The notes under the pieces: generated by a model | The model's input: only the letters and a program-made list of their open reading frames with translations | What the model was told of the DNA's origin: nothing | Database searches by the model: none | Shown here: positions 53,548 to 61,670 of the stretch, piece by piece | Layout: each line of letters starts with the position of its first letter | How positions within the stretch are numbered: the stretch's first letter is position 1 | Position numbers and translations under genes: made by a program | NCBI RefSeq assembly: GCF_013426735.1 | Contig: NZ_AP023272.1 | Coordinates: 124,001-188,000, forward strand | DNA: 64,000 nucleotides | Direction of reading: 5' to 3' | From: Agrobacterium vitis | GTDB taxonomy: Bacteria; Pseudomonadota; Alphaproteobacteria; Rhizobiales; Rhizobiaceae

Positions 53548-54764
53548 AGGAAACTCCTGCCATAACCGCCCGGAGCAATGCCGAGATGGGCCGCAATTGT
53601 CTCACCGATATCGGCATAAGTGTCGCGAATGCCAATAGAACGCGCCCTGATGCCGGGACCGAACGCCATGATCGGCACCCGCTCACGGGTATGGTCGGTG
53701 CCGCGCCAGGTCGGATCACAGCCATGATCGGCGGTCAGAATCACCATGTCTCCAGGGATAAGCTTGCGGTAGACATCCGGCAGCCAGAGATCGAAGGCTT
53801 CCAGCGCGGCGGCATAGCCCGGCACATCGCGGCGGTGGCCGTACAGCATGTCGAAATCGACGAAATTGGTGAAAACCAGATCGCCGTCCGCTGCCTCATC
53901 CATCACCGCCAGCGTCGTCTCCATCAGTGCGGCATTGCCATTCGCCTTGATTTCGCGGCCTGTGCCCTGATGGGCGAAGATATCGCCAATCTTGCCGATG
54001 GCATGCACCGTGCGACCCGCTTCACTCAGCCGATCGAGCAAAGTCGGCTCCGGCGGCGGAACCGAATAATCCCGCCGATTGCCGGTACGCTGGAAATTCG
54101 AAGCACTGTTGCCGATAAAGGGGCGGGCGATCACCCGGCCGATCCTGTAGGGGGTGAGCAATTCCCGGACGATTTCGCAGAGCCGCAGCAAACGCTCCAA
54201 CCCGAACACATGCTCATGGGCGGCAATCTGGAAGACGCTGTCGGAGGATGTATAACAGATCGGCTGGCCCGTGCGGCAATGCTCCTCACCCAAGCGGGCC
54301 AGGATGTCGGTGCCGGAGGCATGACAATTGCCGAGAATGCCGGGAAGATCGGCGCGTTTACAGATCTCGGCGACGAGATCGGCGGGAAAGGCATCGCCTT
54401 CTTGCGGGAAATAACCCCAGTCGAACATGACAGGTGTACCAGCAATTTCCCAATGGCCGGACGGTGTATCCTTGCCGCGGGAAATCTCATTGGCGGCCCC
54501 GTGGAGACCGAAGACCCGCTCCGGCAGGGCCATGCCCGCAGGCAGGCTACCGCTGGCCAAGCTGGCAATCTGCAACAAGCCCAGCGCCGATAGGTTCGGC
54601 AACATCAGCGACCCGGCCCGCAAACCATCGCGGTCTCCGGCACCGGCGGCGCAGAATTCTGCGATATGCCCCAGCGTGTCGGCGCCGTCATCGCCATAGG
54701 CTGGCGCATCCGGCGCGCCGCCGACACCAAAGGAATCGAGAACAAACAGAAAAGCCCGCGCCAT
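53544..54764 (-). CDS. deoB: phosphopentomutase
   Basis: A 406-residue alkaline-phosphatase-fold enzyme that moves phosphate between C1 and C5 of ribose and deoxyribose. [20 protein letters not shown] with the metal Asp, [13 protein letters not shown] with the phosphorylated Thr, and [19 protein letters not shown] are intact. It connects PunA and DeoA products to DeoC, encoded 26 kb away. First gene of deoB-add(-upp). Confidence 0.97.
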   Translation of the reverse strand: MARAFLFVLDSFGVGGAPDAPAYGDDGADTLGHIAEFCAAGAGDRDGLRAGSLMLPNLSALGLLQIASLASGSLPAGMALPERVFGLHGAANEISRGKDTPSGHWEIAGTPVMFDWGYFPQEGDAFPADLVAEICKRADLPGILGNCHASGTDILARLGEEHCRTGQPICYTSSDSVFQIAAHEHVFGLERLLRLCEIVRELLTPYRIGRVIARPFIGNSASNFQRTGNRRDYSVPPPEPTLLDRLSEAGRTVHAIGKIGDIFAHQGTGREIKANGNAALMETTLAVMDEAADGDLVFTNFVDFDMLYGHRRDVPGYAAALEAFDLWLPDVYRKLIPGDMVILTADHGCDPTWRGTDHTRERVPIMAFGPGIRARSIGIRDTYADIGETIAAHLGIAPGGYGRSFL

Positions 54765-54911
54765 GCTTCACCCATCATGCCCTGCCGTATCCTGCGCTTC
54801 ACCATGCATCGCTTCGGGATTCAGATGAAATCAGGCCGTATCAGGCAGTTGACTATCAATCGGACGGATTGAATAGACATTTAGACAGGCAATGGCAAAT
54901 CCCCCTTCGAA

Positions 54912-55496
54912 TCAGCAATCCGAGCAGGCAATCTCGCCGTTTTCCCGCTGACGGAAGTAATAATCCCTGGCGATGGTAATGGTGCTGACGCTTGATCCTG
55001 TAAATCCAGGCAGATAGGTGACAAGCTCATGGGGAATGGTCAGTTCCGCGTGGACGAAAAAGGCATTGGCGGCGGCCATGCCTGATGGAAGTGTCACCGT
55101 TGCGCCGGTTGCATAGGGTTTAGAGCCGTCCTGCGCCCAGGACCAGGCAATCGTCGCTTTGACATTGCTATCAACCTTGATGCCGGTGATCTTCAGCGCA
55201 TAGCCTGTCGTCGCTGTCGGCGCGAACATGGCTTTCAGCACATCTGGCATGGTCGCCAGAAAGGCCTTGTTGACCGTTTTCTGCTGACGCGCCACGATAT
55301 CGGCGATGGCCCCGGCGCTGGTGGTGGCGCGCTGCGACACGCTGAGCGCCATGGTAAGCTCAAATGCCCCCAGATAGAGAACCAGCAACAAGGGCACGAT
55401 CAGCGCAAATTCCACCGCGCCGACACCGGAACGATCCAGCGCCAATAGCCGGAAAGGTCTGCATAGAAGCAAAATCAGGGCGGGTTTCGACCTCAT
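54912..55496 (-). CDS. TadE/TadG-like pseudopilin (1)
   Basis: A 194-residue protein with a basic N-terminus and one helix carrying the TadE signature GVGAVEFALIVPLLLVLYLG. A prepilin-peptidase-like cleavage before the helix is expected for TadE proteins. The rest is an extracytoplasmic domain with QRATTSAGAIADIVARQQK and ends with two Cys (EIACSDC). It probably forms minor pilins of the Flp pilus encoded on the other strand. Its ATG overlaps the stop of the next TadE-like gene by four bases. Confidence 0.85.
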   Translation of the reverse strand: MRSKPALILLLCRPFRLLALDRSGVGAVEFALIVPLLLVLYLGAFELTMALSVSQRATTSAGAIADIVARQQKTVNKAFLATMPDVLKAMFAPTATTGYALKITGIKVDSNVKATIAWSWAQDGSKPYATGATVTLPSGMAAANAFFVHAELTIPHELVTYLPGFTGSSVSTITIARDYYFRQRENGEIACSDC

Positions 55497-56116
55497 GGAT
55501 AATTCTCATTTTGGAAGGCCAAGGTCGATACGATCAGGTAATCGGAATTGCTGGAAACACCAGGGCGATGGATCGTGGCAATATAGGGCCGGACGAGATC
55601 GGTGGTGACCGGCCAATAATAAAAGGCACGCAGCATATTGATCGAGCTTGCCCCGCCAGGCGTGAAGGCAAAACTGGACGTATCAAGGCTACCGGATGTG
55701 GTGGCAATTGTGGTGGGCATGGCGGAGAAAGCCGTATACGTGCGCACATCGAGCCAGAGCCGGTTGGGTGTTGCGACTTCCGCAGCATCGCAGGTGAGGA
55801 GAAAGGAAATCTCGTTGCAGAATAACTGGCGGAATTCCGTCGCCGTCTTGTCGGTGCTACGGGTCTGGTTATAGGTGATATTGCCGGTGCGCAATTGCCT
55901 GCCGAGCGTATCGACCGCTGCATTGACGGTCTGTTCGGCGATGAAAGCCACGAATGTTTCCAGAATGGCAAAAATGATCAGGAAATAAGGAATGGCCAGG
56001 ATGGCGAATTCGATGGCCGCCGATCCGTCACGGGAGCGACGCAAACGCCTGGCCACTAATCTCCATCTGCGCCATCGTCCGTCGCGTTTGTCACGGGTGC
56101 CATCTGGAAAGACCAT
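55493..56116 (-). CDS. TadE-like pseudopilin (2)
   Basis: A 207-residue protein. A strongly basic N-terminal region is followed by the helix DGSAAIEFAILAIPYFLIIF, a TadE signature, and a domain with FVAFIAEQTVNAAVDTLGRQ and two Cys. It is paired with the previous gene by a four-base overlap. The ATG at 56116 is chosen over a TTG 11 codons upstream; neither has a strong ribosome site. Confidence 0.83.
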   Translation of the reverse strand: MVFPDGTRDKRDGRWRRWRLVARRLRRSRDGSAAIEFAILAIPYFLIIFAILETFVAFIAEQTVNAAVDTLGRQLRTGNITYNQTRSTDKTATEFRQLFCNEISFLLTCDAAEVATPNRLWLDVRTYTAFSAMPTTIATTSGSLDTSSFAFTPGGASSINMLRAFYYWPVTTDLVRPYIATIHRPGVSSNSDYLIVSTLAFQNENYP

Positions 56117-56342
56117 CGTCTGAATGCCGGTTGTTGTGCCTGATAGCAAGCTAGGGCTGGATCTATTTAATTTCCGTTGCCGAATTCCTTCAGTTTGAAC
56201 AAGATGATACGGAAACGAGCAAAAAATTAATTTTAGATATTCTGAATAAATTCATATCATTACTGCATGATTTCTTATGCAGGAGTTGGTCGCGTAACGA
56301 TACGGCAGTTAAAGTTTCACTGTCTCGCGCAGCGTCTTGCCG

Positions 56343-56798
56343 CTATTGGCCGGTTCCGCTGGACGCACTATTGCTGGAAGACGCATCTCCAGTGGAATTT
56401 CCAGACTGCGAATGCTGCTCGCAGCTTGGCGTGCAGGACAGGACCGTGCGTTGCGTCTGTTTGTACAGCCGAACTGTATTGGCTTCATCGATAGAGACAA
56501 GAATACGCTCGTCGAAAATGGCATTGCCCTGGCTGTCGAGCAGAACCAAATTCGTCGTCCCAAAGCTACGCCCTGTCAGCACGATGGTTTTTGGGTCGGC
56601 CACGGTGGCATCGGCGACTTTCTCATTCCCAATGATGACCTTACTGACTGGCCGGTCGAGTTTGAGAATGCGGGCCTGGTTCATCACCACGCGCAAAAGC
56701 GGGTCTTCAGCATGCGCTGTGCCGGAAACTGTCGCCATTCCGGCAAGCAAAAACGCAAAACAGCAGCGAAACAACATCGGCAGCGCCATGGAAAACAT
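56343..56798 (-). CDS. periplasmic pilus protein, stand-alone CpaC/RcpA N-terminal-like domain
   Basis: A 151-residue secreted protein. After a signal peptide (CCFAFLLAGMATVSGTAHAE) comes a domain like the N-terminal part of secretin CpaC: IIGNEKVADATVADPKTIVL and FGTTNLVLLDSQGNAIFDE resemble VADPELADAVTRTSRR and GQTNIFIFGADGREIVSLD of the CpaC encoded at 59.4 kb. No secretin part follows. The tail has SCTPSC and a Ser/Gly/Asn-rich end. It probably binds the secretin or peptidoglycan. Start at 56798 or three codons later. Confidence 0.8.
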   Translation of the reverse strand: MFSMALPMLFRCCFAFLLAGMATVSGTAHAEDPLLRVVMNQARILKLDRPVSKVIIGNEKVADATVADPKTIVLTGRSFGTTNLVLLDSQGNAIFDERILVSIDEANTVRLYKQTQRTVLSCTPSCEQHSQSGNSTGDASSSNSASSGTGQ

Positions 56799-57166
56799 TT
56801 CTCTCGTGCAGATCAGGACCACAGATTGAGGTAAAATGGTAAATGAACCATAAAGCCGCTGCTTCCTCCCGAGACATAATACGGTTTATCTCATCATAAA
56901 CACGGGTATGTCCACGGCCATAACTGACACATACTTGCATAATTTCGCATGTAAACATGCTGCAAGGTGGCCTTTTTTCCGGAGTGAATACAATTTTCCC
57001 GACTATCTTTCGGCTTCATTTACCACAATGAAATCAAGCGATCGTTCAAGGATAATTAACTTGTTTTCTTAAGGCGATAGCAATGCGGCGACCTGTAATT
57101 TCAGTTCAACCGCACAACAAAAAACAGTTGGCGGACAAGAAAAACCTTATGGAGCAGGAGAAGAGC
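56799..57166. other. divergent promoter spacer of the pilus locus
   Basis: Lies between the CpaC-N-like gene (minus) and the first pilin (plus). It is A/T-rich and must hold promoters for both. TTAA words occur near 57055-57075 but with nine bases between them, not seven as in the CtrA consensus. No gene or RNA signature was seen. Confidence 0.5.
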
Positions 57167-57352
57167 ATGTCCAAGATTTTCGCACGTTTTATGAAGGATG
57201 AATCCGGCGCGACCGCTATCGAATACGGTCTGATCGCCGCTTTGATTTCCGTGGCCCTGGTTGCTGGTGCAACATCGCTCGGCACAAGCTTGAACAGCAC
57301 GTTCACCAATCTGACTACGCAGATGAATAAGGCGGCTACCGCATCCAAGTAA
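57167..57352 (+). CDS. pilA: Flp/Fap-type major pilin (1)
   Basis: A 61-residue prepilin. The short leader MSKIFARFMKDESG ends in the Gly14 cleavage site, followed by ATAIEYGLIAALISV with Glu at mature position 5 and the adjacent Tyr that mark Flp pilins. The rest is a single helix with a Thr/Asn-rich end. GGAG six bases ahead of the ATG sets the start. It differs from the second pilin at 9 of 61 residues. Confidence 0.95.
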   Translation: MSKIFARFMKDESGATAIEYGLIAALISVALVAGATSLGTSLNSTFTNLTTQMNKAATASK

Positions 57353-57382
57353 GCTTATTCCCAAATCCGAAAGGCTATTGGG

Positions 57383-57404
57383 GCATTTTCTCATCCGAAA
57401 ATGC
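57383..57404 (+). terminator. hairpin after the first pilin gene
   Basis: A perfect 8-bp stem GCATTTTC / GAAAATGC with a six-base loop, 30 bases after the pilin stop. No U-tract follows, so it may act as a 3' stabiliser or partial terminator ahead of the second pilin. Confidence 0.5.
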
Positions 57405-57484
57405 ATAAAGCTTTAGAGTATTTCACCACTTCAATTCAGAGTGAAATAATTTACAAAATGCCGATCTTCAATTCTACACCAACC

Positions 57485-57507
57485 GATCAGTAAAAAATTG
57501 ACTGATC
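57485..57507 (+). promoter_or_regulatory. hairpin in the leader of the second pilin gene
   Basis: GATCAGT and ACTGATC (57485-57491 / 57501-57507) form a perfect 7-bp stem around an A-rich loop, 30 bases before the second pilin start. It could be an operator or an mRNA structure; its role is unknown. Confidence 0.4.
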
Positions 57508-57537
57508 AGAACAACACTTGTGGAGCATGAGAAGCGC

Positions 57538-57723
57538 ATGTCCAAAATCTTCGCAGCTTTTATGAAGGATGAGTCTGGTGCAACGGCCATCGAATACGGC
57601 CTGATCGCCGCTCTGATTTCCGTGGCACTCGTCGCTGGCGCGACCACGCTCGGTACGAGCATTGGCAACACTTTTAATAATCTGACAACGCAGATGAATA
57701 AGGGTGCGGACGCAACCAAGTAA
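57538..57723 (+). CDS. Flp/Fap-type pilin (2)
   Basis: A 61-residue prepilin with the same leader length, cleavage Gly14 and EYG motif as the first. Changes include Arg7Ala in the leader, Ser37Thr and a cluster at residues 42-47, and a more acidic tail (GADATK). The duplication includes the ribosome-site region (GGAGCA-GAGAAG). A strong terminator follows, so the two pilins are probably expressed apart from cpaA-F. Confidence 0.95.
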   Translation: MSKIFAAFMKDESGATAIEYGLIAALISVALVAGATTLGTSIGNTFNNLTTQMNKGADATK

Positions 57724-57753
57724 GCTTGAAACGAGCAGCCTCAAGGCTACAAG

Positions 57754-57780
57754 AGCCGCCTCGCAAGGGCGGCTTTTCTC
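57754..57780 (+). terminator. pilin terminator
   Basis: AGCCGCC (57754-57760) pairs perfectly with GGCGGCT (57768-57774), followed by TTTCTCTT. It begins 30 bases after the second pilin stop. Confidence 0.85.
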
Positions 57781-57926
57781 TTGGATGTCGCTAGAGAGCA
57801 TATCCTAAATATTTCCCGCCCCAAATATTCTGAGCGAGCAGTATTTTCAGTCCAGAGAATGATTCGGTAATGGCTTTACGCCATGGTCGATTTACTAAAA
57901 TCACGTCGTCAAAGGGTTCATCCGCC

Positions 57927-58445
57927 ATGCTGGCTGTTACGCTGTCACTGATCATGCCTCTTTGTCTGGCACTCGCGGCCTTTACCGATCTGTTCGAGAT
58001 GAAGATCCCCAATGCGATCCCCCTTGTGCTGCTTATCGGTTTTGCCGCCCTCGCTCTGGTGTTGGGCCTGCCTATAGGATTGGCCGGCCTGCATTTCGCG
58101 GCGGGTCTGATCGTGTTTTTCGGTTGTTTCACACTGTTTGCCGTCAATGTCATGGGCGGCGGCGATGCCAAGCTTTTGACGGCTGCTGCCGTCTGGTACG
58201 GTTTCAATATCAGCCTGGTGGAATTTCTGATTGAAGTCGCGGTGTTTGGCGGCGTGCTGACCCTGATGATCCTGGCTTTGCGCAGCCAGGCCAATACCGT
58301 AATGGCCCTTGGACTGCGCCTGCCGCGTTCACTGATTGTCGAGAAAAAAATCCCCTATGGTATTGCTATCGCCATTGGCGGTTTTTGCAGTTTCCTCAGT
58401 GCACCAGTGGTGACATTGGCCTTGGCGACAGTTTCGCCGAAATAA
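57927..58445 (+). CDS. cpaA: prepilin peptidase CpaA/TadV
   Basis: A 172-residue inner-membrane aspartic peptidase that cuts Flp pilin and TadE leaders. The two active-site Asp lie in AAFTDLFEMKIPN and VMGGGDAKLL; about six hydrophobic segments are visible. The ATG at 57927 is preferred over one 19 codons earlier, which lacks a ribosome site and adds basic residues. It has no methylase domain, as usual for TadV. Confidence 0.93.
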   Translation: MLAVTLSLIMPLCLALAAFTDLFEMKIPNAIPLVLLIGFAALALVLGLPIGLAGLHFAAGLIVFFGCFTLFAVNVMGGGDAKLLTAAAVWYGFNISLVEFLIEVAVFGGVLTLMILALRSQANTVMALGLRLPRSLIVEKKIPYGIAIAIGGFCSFLSAPVVTLALATVSPK

Positions 58446-58460
58446 ATCCAGCAATATTTT

Positions 58461-58490
58461 GTTAACCACGCCAGTAAGGCGGTTGTTAAC
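58461..58490. promoter_or_regulatory. imperfect palindrome in the cpaA-cpaB spacer
   Basis: GTTAACCACGCC-AGTAA-GGCGGTTGTTAAC is a near-symmetrical 30-base element with GTTAAC at both ends, about 70 bases before cpaB. It may be an operator or a weak terminator of cpaA. No regulator can be named. Confidence 0.4.
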
Positions 58491-58555
58491 TATAATTACA
58501 CCAATTTCTGTTCTTTTCGACCTTAAGAAAGCTTTCGCCGACTTAAGGACAGACC

Positions 58556-59365
58556 ATGAAGCCCGCCCGCATTCTCATTCTCTTCGTCGCCGTGGCCGCG
58601 GCCGGTCTGGCCGGTCTGTTGGCCATGGGACTGAGCGGGCAAAAGCGCGTGGTGGTACAGCAATCCGAGCCTGTGGTGACGAAGGAACCGACCACCAAGG
58701 TGCTGATCGCCGCCGCCAGCCTGCCGGTCGGCGCCCGCCTGACCGATAAGGCAATGCGCTGGATGGACTGGCCGAAGACCGACCTGGTCGACGGTTTCGT
58801 GACGGAAGAGAACCGTCCCCAGGCCTTGAGCGACCTTGCCGGGCTAGTCGTGCGCCTGCCGATTTTCGAGGGTGAGCCGATCCGCATCGAAAAAATCGCC
58901 GACGCCTCCAGCCGCACCCTTTCAGCGCTGCTTCCAGCCGGAAAGCGGGCGATCTCCACGGAAATTTCCGTCGCAACCGGTGCTGGCGGTTTCATCCTGC
59001 CCAATGACCGCGTTGACGTGATCATGGTCCGCAAGGGCGATAATGACAATCATCTGACCGAAACCGTGCTGTCCAATGTCCGCGTCCTCGCGATCGACCA
59101 GCAGATCGAGGAAAAGAACGACGGCACCCGTTCGGTCATCGGCACCACCGCAACACTGGAACTGACACCGGAGCAAACCAAGGTGCTGACGGTTGCCCAG
59201 CAGATGGCCGAGCGCCTGTCACTGGCGCTGCGCTCCGTGGCGGATGCCCAGGAGCAGGACAACAGTGCTGCAAGCTACCTGCTGAGCGGCGATAGCGGCG
59301 GTCCACAGGTGCAGGTCATCAAATCCGGGCAGATCGTCAAGAGCGCGGGAGCTGCAAAACAATGA
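58556..59365 (+). CDS. cpaB: Flp pilus assembly protein CpaB/RcpC
   Basis: A 269-residue protein with one N-terminal membrane helix (ILILFVAVAAAGLAGLLAM) and a SAF-type domain (VLIAAASLPVGARLTDKAMRW), as in CpaB. Gly/Asp-rich FILPNDRVDVIMVRKGDND follows. It faces the periplasm and supports the secretin. AAGGA lies upstream of the ATG. Its stop overlaps the cpaC start by four bases. Confidence 0.94.
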   Translation: MKPARILILFVAVAAAGLAGLLAMGLSGQKRVVVQQSEPVVTKEPTTKVLIAAASLPVGARLTDKAMRWMDWPKTDLVDGFVTEENRPQALSDLAGLVVRLPIFEGEPIRIEKIADASSRTLSALLPAGKRAISTEISVATGAGGFILPNDRVDVIMVRKGDNDNHLTETVLSNVRVLAIDQQIEEKNDGTRSVIGTTATLELTPEQTKVLTVAQQMAERLSLALRSVADAQEQDNSAASYLLSGDSGGPQVQVIKSGQIVKSAGAAKQ

Positions 59366-60939
59366 ACGGACGATTTTCCATGCGCCTTGCCCCTGCCCGC
59401 CTGCTGCGTGTCATGATCACCGGCAGCCTTTCGCTAGGCCTGTCGATTACCGGCCTGCCGGGAGAAAATATGCTTGTCTGGCGTTCCGAGGCGCTTGCCG
59501 CCGGTGCCCAGAGCCTGGTGCGCATAGCCCAAACCGGCCCCGGTGTGCGGCGTGATCTGAAGCTTGGCCTCAACAAGGCCATCGTCGTCGATCTGCCGGA
59601 AGATGCGCATGATATCCTGGTGGCCGACCCGGAACTGGCCGATGCCGTCACCCGCACCTCGCGCCGGATCTATCTGTTCGGAAAGAAGGTTGGCCAGACC
59701 AATATTTTCATTTTCGGGGCGGATGGTCGCGAGATCGTCAGTCTCGATCTGCAAATCGAACGGGATATCGAGGGTCTTCAAACCAACCTGAGCCGCTTCA
59801 TTCCAGAGTCCAATATCAAGGTCGAGATCATCTCTGACAACGTCGTGCTGAGCGGCACGGTGCGCACCCCGCAGGATTCGTCGCGCGCCGTCAGCCTTGC
59901 CAAGGCCTTCCTCCAGGGTGGTGAAGCCACCACCCGCGGAGAAACCGCAACCAGCAACAGCAGCGGCGACGGCGCAGTGGCCATCTATGCAGAAAACCGT
60001 CAAACCTCGCAGATCGTCAACATGCTGACCATCGAAGGCGAAGATCAGGTAACGTTGAAAGTGACCGTTGCCGAGGTCAGCCGTCAGGTGCTGAAACAGC
60101 TTGGTGTCAGCGCCAGCGCCACCGATGGCACCAGCGGTATCAGCTACGCCAATCCGTCCAACCTCGGCAATTCCGTCGACGTCGGCGGCACCGCCACAAT
60201 TTCCAAGACATTCGGCAGCTTTGGCATCAGCGCCTATGTCAACGCCATGGAACAGGCGGGTGTGATGCGCACCCTGGCTGAGCCCAGCCTGACGGCAATT
60301 TCCGGCGAACAGGCGAAATTCTACGTCGGCGGCGAATATCGTCTGGCAGCTGGCCAGGAAATCAGCACCGACAGCACCACCGGGCAGAAAACCGTCTCTC
60401 GCACGACCTCAACCGTCGATTACGGCATTCAGCTGAACTTCCGACCGGTCGTGCTCTCTCCGGGCCGTATCAGTCTGGCAATCGAGACCAATGTCTCCGA
60501 GCCGACCTATGAAGGATCAGTGGTCACTGGCAATTCCGATGCGTCCATCCCCGGTTCCACCTATTTGTCGATCCGCAAGCGCGAGGCCTCGACCACGGTC
60601 GAGCTGCCCTCCGGCGGATCGATTGTGATTGCCGGTCTGGTCCAGGACAATGTCCGCCAGGCCATGTCCGGCCTGCCGGGTATTTCGAAAATCCCGATCT
60701 TCGGCACGCTGTTTCGCAGCAAGGATTTCGTGCGTAACGAAACCGAACTGGTGATCATCGCCACGCCCTATCTTGTCCGGCCTGTCACCCGCAATGCGCT
60801 GGCGCGTCCCGACGACAATTTCAATCCTGCTGGAGACGGCGCCATGTATTTCCTGAACCGTGTCAACAAGGTCTACGGCCGCAAGGAAGCCACGGCGAAC
60901 GGCGCTTATCACGGCACAGTCGGCTATATTTACAAATGA
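59362..60939 (+). CDS. cpaC: Flp pilus secretin CpaC/RcpA
   Basis: A 525-residue outer-membrane secretin. After a long signal region comes the pilus N-terminal domain (VADPELADAVTRTSRRIYLF), a BON-like part (SNIKVEIISDNVVLSGTV) and the secretin domain with ALMEQ-type repeats of Gly/Ser, ending with SIVIAGLVQDNVRQAM and GIPIFGTLFRS-like PGISKIPIFGTLFRS. It forms the pore for the Flp pilus. Coupled by four-base overlaps to cpaB and cpaD. Confidence 0.95.
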   Translation: MNGRFSMRLAPARLLRVMITGSLSLGLSITGLPGENMLVWRSEALAAGAQSLVRIAQTGPGVRRDLKLGLNKAIVVDLPEDAHDILVADPELADAVTRTSRRIYLFGKKVGQTNIFIFGADGREIVSLDLQIERDIEGLQTNLSRFIPESNIKVEIISDNVVLSGTVRTPQDSSRAVSLAKAFLQGGEATTRGETATSNSSGDGAVAIYAENRQTSQIVNMLTIEGEDQVTLKVTVAEVSRQVLKQLGVSASATDGTSGISYANPSNLGNSVDVGGTATISKTFGSFGISAYVNAMEQAGVMRTLAEPSLTAISGEQAKFYVGGEYRLAAGQEISTDSTTGQKTVSRTTSTVDYGIQLNFRPVVLSPGRISLAIETNVSEPTYEGSVVTGNSDASIPGSTYLSIRKREASTTVELPSGGSIVIAGLVQDNVRQAMSGLPGISKIPIFGTLFRSKDFVRNETELVIIATPYLVRPVTRNALARPDDNFNPAGDGAMYFLNRVNKVYGRKEATANGAYHGTVGYIYK

Positions 60940-61643
60940 GAGCGGACGCGATGACACCTCACCCAACCTTGTCCCTCACACGCCTTTGCGCGCTCCTCCT
61001 CGGATTGATGGCCATCCTGCCGCTTAGCAGTTGCGGCGGCATGAAAGACGAGATGTCCACCGGCTCGATTCCCGACGATTACCGTACCCGCCATCCGATC
61101 ATCGTCACCGATGTCGAGCATTCGCTGGATCTTCCGATCGCGCAGGGCTCAAGCCGCCTGACGATCGGCATGAGCGATGCGGTGACGGGCTTTGCCCAGG
61201 ATTACCGCAATGCATCCACCGGCTATGTGCAGATTCTGGTGCCGCAAGGGTCTCCCAATACAATGGCGGCCTCCAGCATCGCTCGCCAGGTGCGCAGCCT
61301 GCTGGTGTCCAAGGGCATTGCCGCCCCCAAAATCGTTGAGCGGCCTTACCGGGCTGGCGCAACAGGTGATGCCGCGCCGATCCGGCTGAGCTATGTCGCA
61401 ACCACGGCGGTGGCCGGACCGTGTGGCCAATGGCCGGAGGATCTCTCCAACGACACGGCGCAGAACAAGAACTGGCAGAATTTCGGCTGCGCCTCCCAGG
61501 CCAATCTGGCGGCGCAGGTTGCCAGCCCGACGGACCTGATCGCGCCGCGCGGTATGACGCCGATCGATGCCGAGCGTCGCTCGACGGTGATCGACAATTA
61601 TCGCGACGGCAAGGACACCTCAACCACGACATCCACGGATTGA
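60936..61643 (+). CDS. cpaD: pilus lipoprotein CpaD
   Basis: A 235-residue lipoprotein. The lipobox LPLSSCGG is followed by MKDEMSTGSIPDD. Typical CpaD segments are YRTRHPIIVTDVEHSLDLP and the Cys-containing AGPCGQWPEDLSNDTAQNKN with FGCASQANLAAQVASP. It assists the secretin in the outer membrane. Its MSTGSIP tract equals that of the TadD-like lipoprotein at 10.9 kb. Confidence 0.94.
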   Translation: MRADAMTPHPTLSLTRLCALLLGLMAILPLSSCGGMKDEMSTGSIPDDYRTRHPIIVTDVEHSLDLPIAQGSSRLTIGMSDAVTGFAQDYRNASTGYVQILVPQGSPNTMAASSIARQVRSLLVSKGIAAPKIVERPYRAGATGDAAPIRLSYVATTAVAGPCGQWPEDLSNDTAQNKNWQNFGCASQANLAAQVASPTDLIAPRGMTPIDAERRSTVIDNYRDGKDTSTTTSTD

Positions 61644-61670
61644 GTGACAAGGATCGCGGGGGGCAGGCTG

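Noticed and set aside
57055..57075. CtrA site in the pilin promoter
   Set aside because: Two TTAA words are nine bases apart; the CtrA consensus needs seven. A different arrangement cannot be excluded, but the match is too poor to claim.
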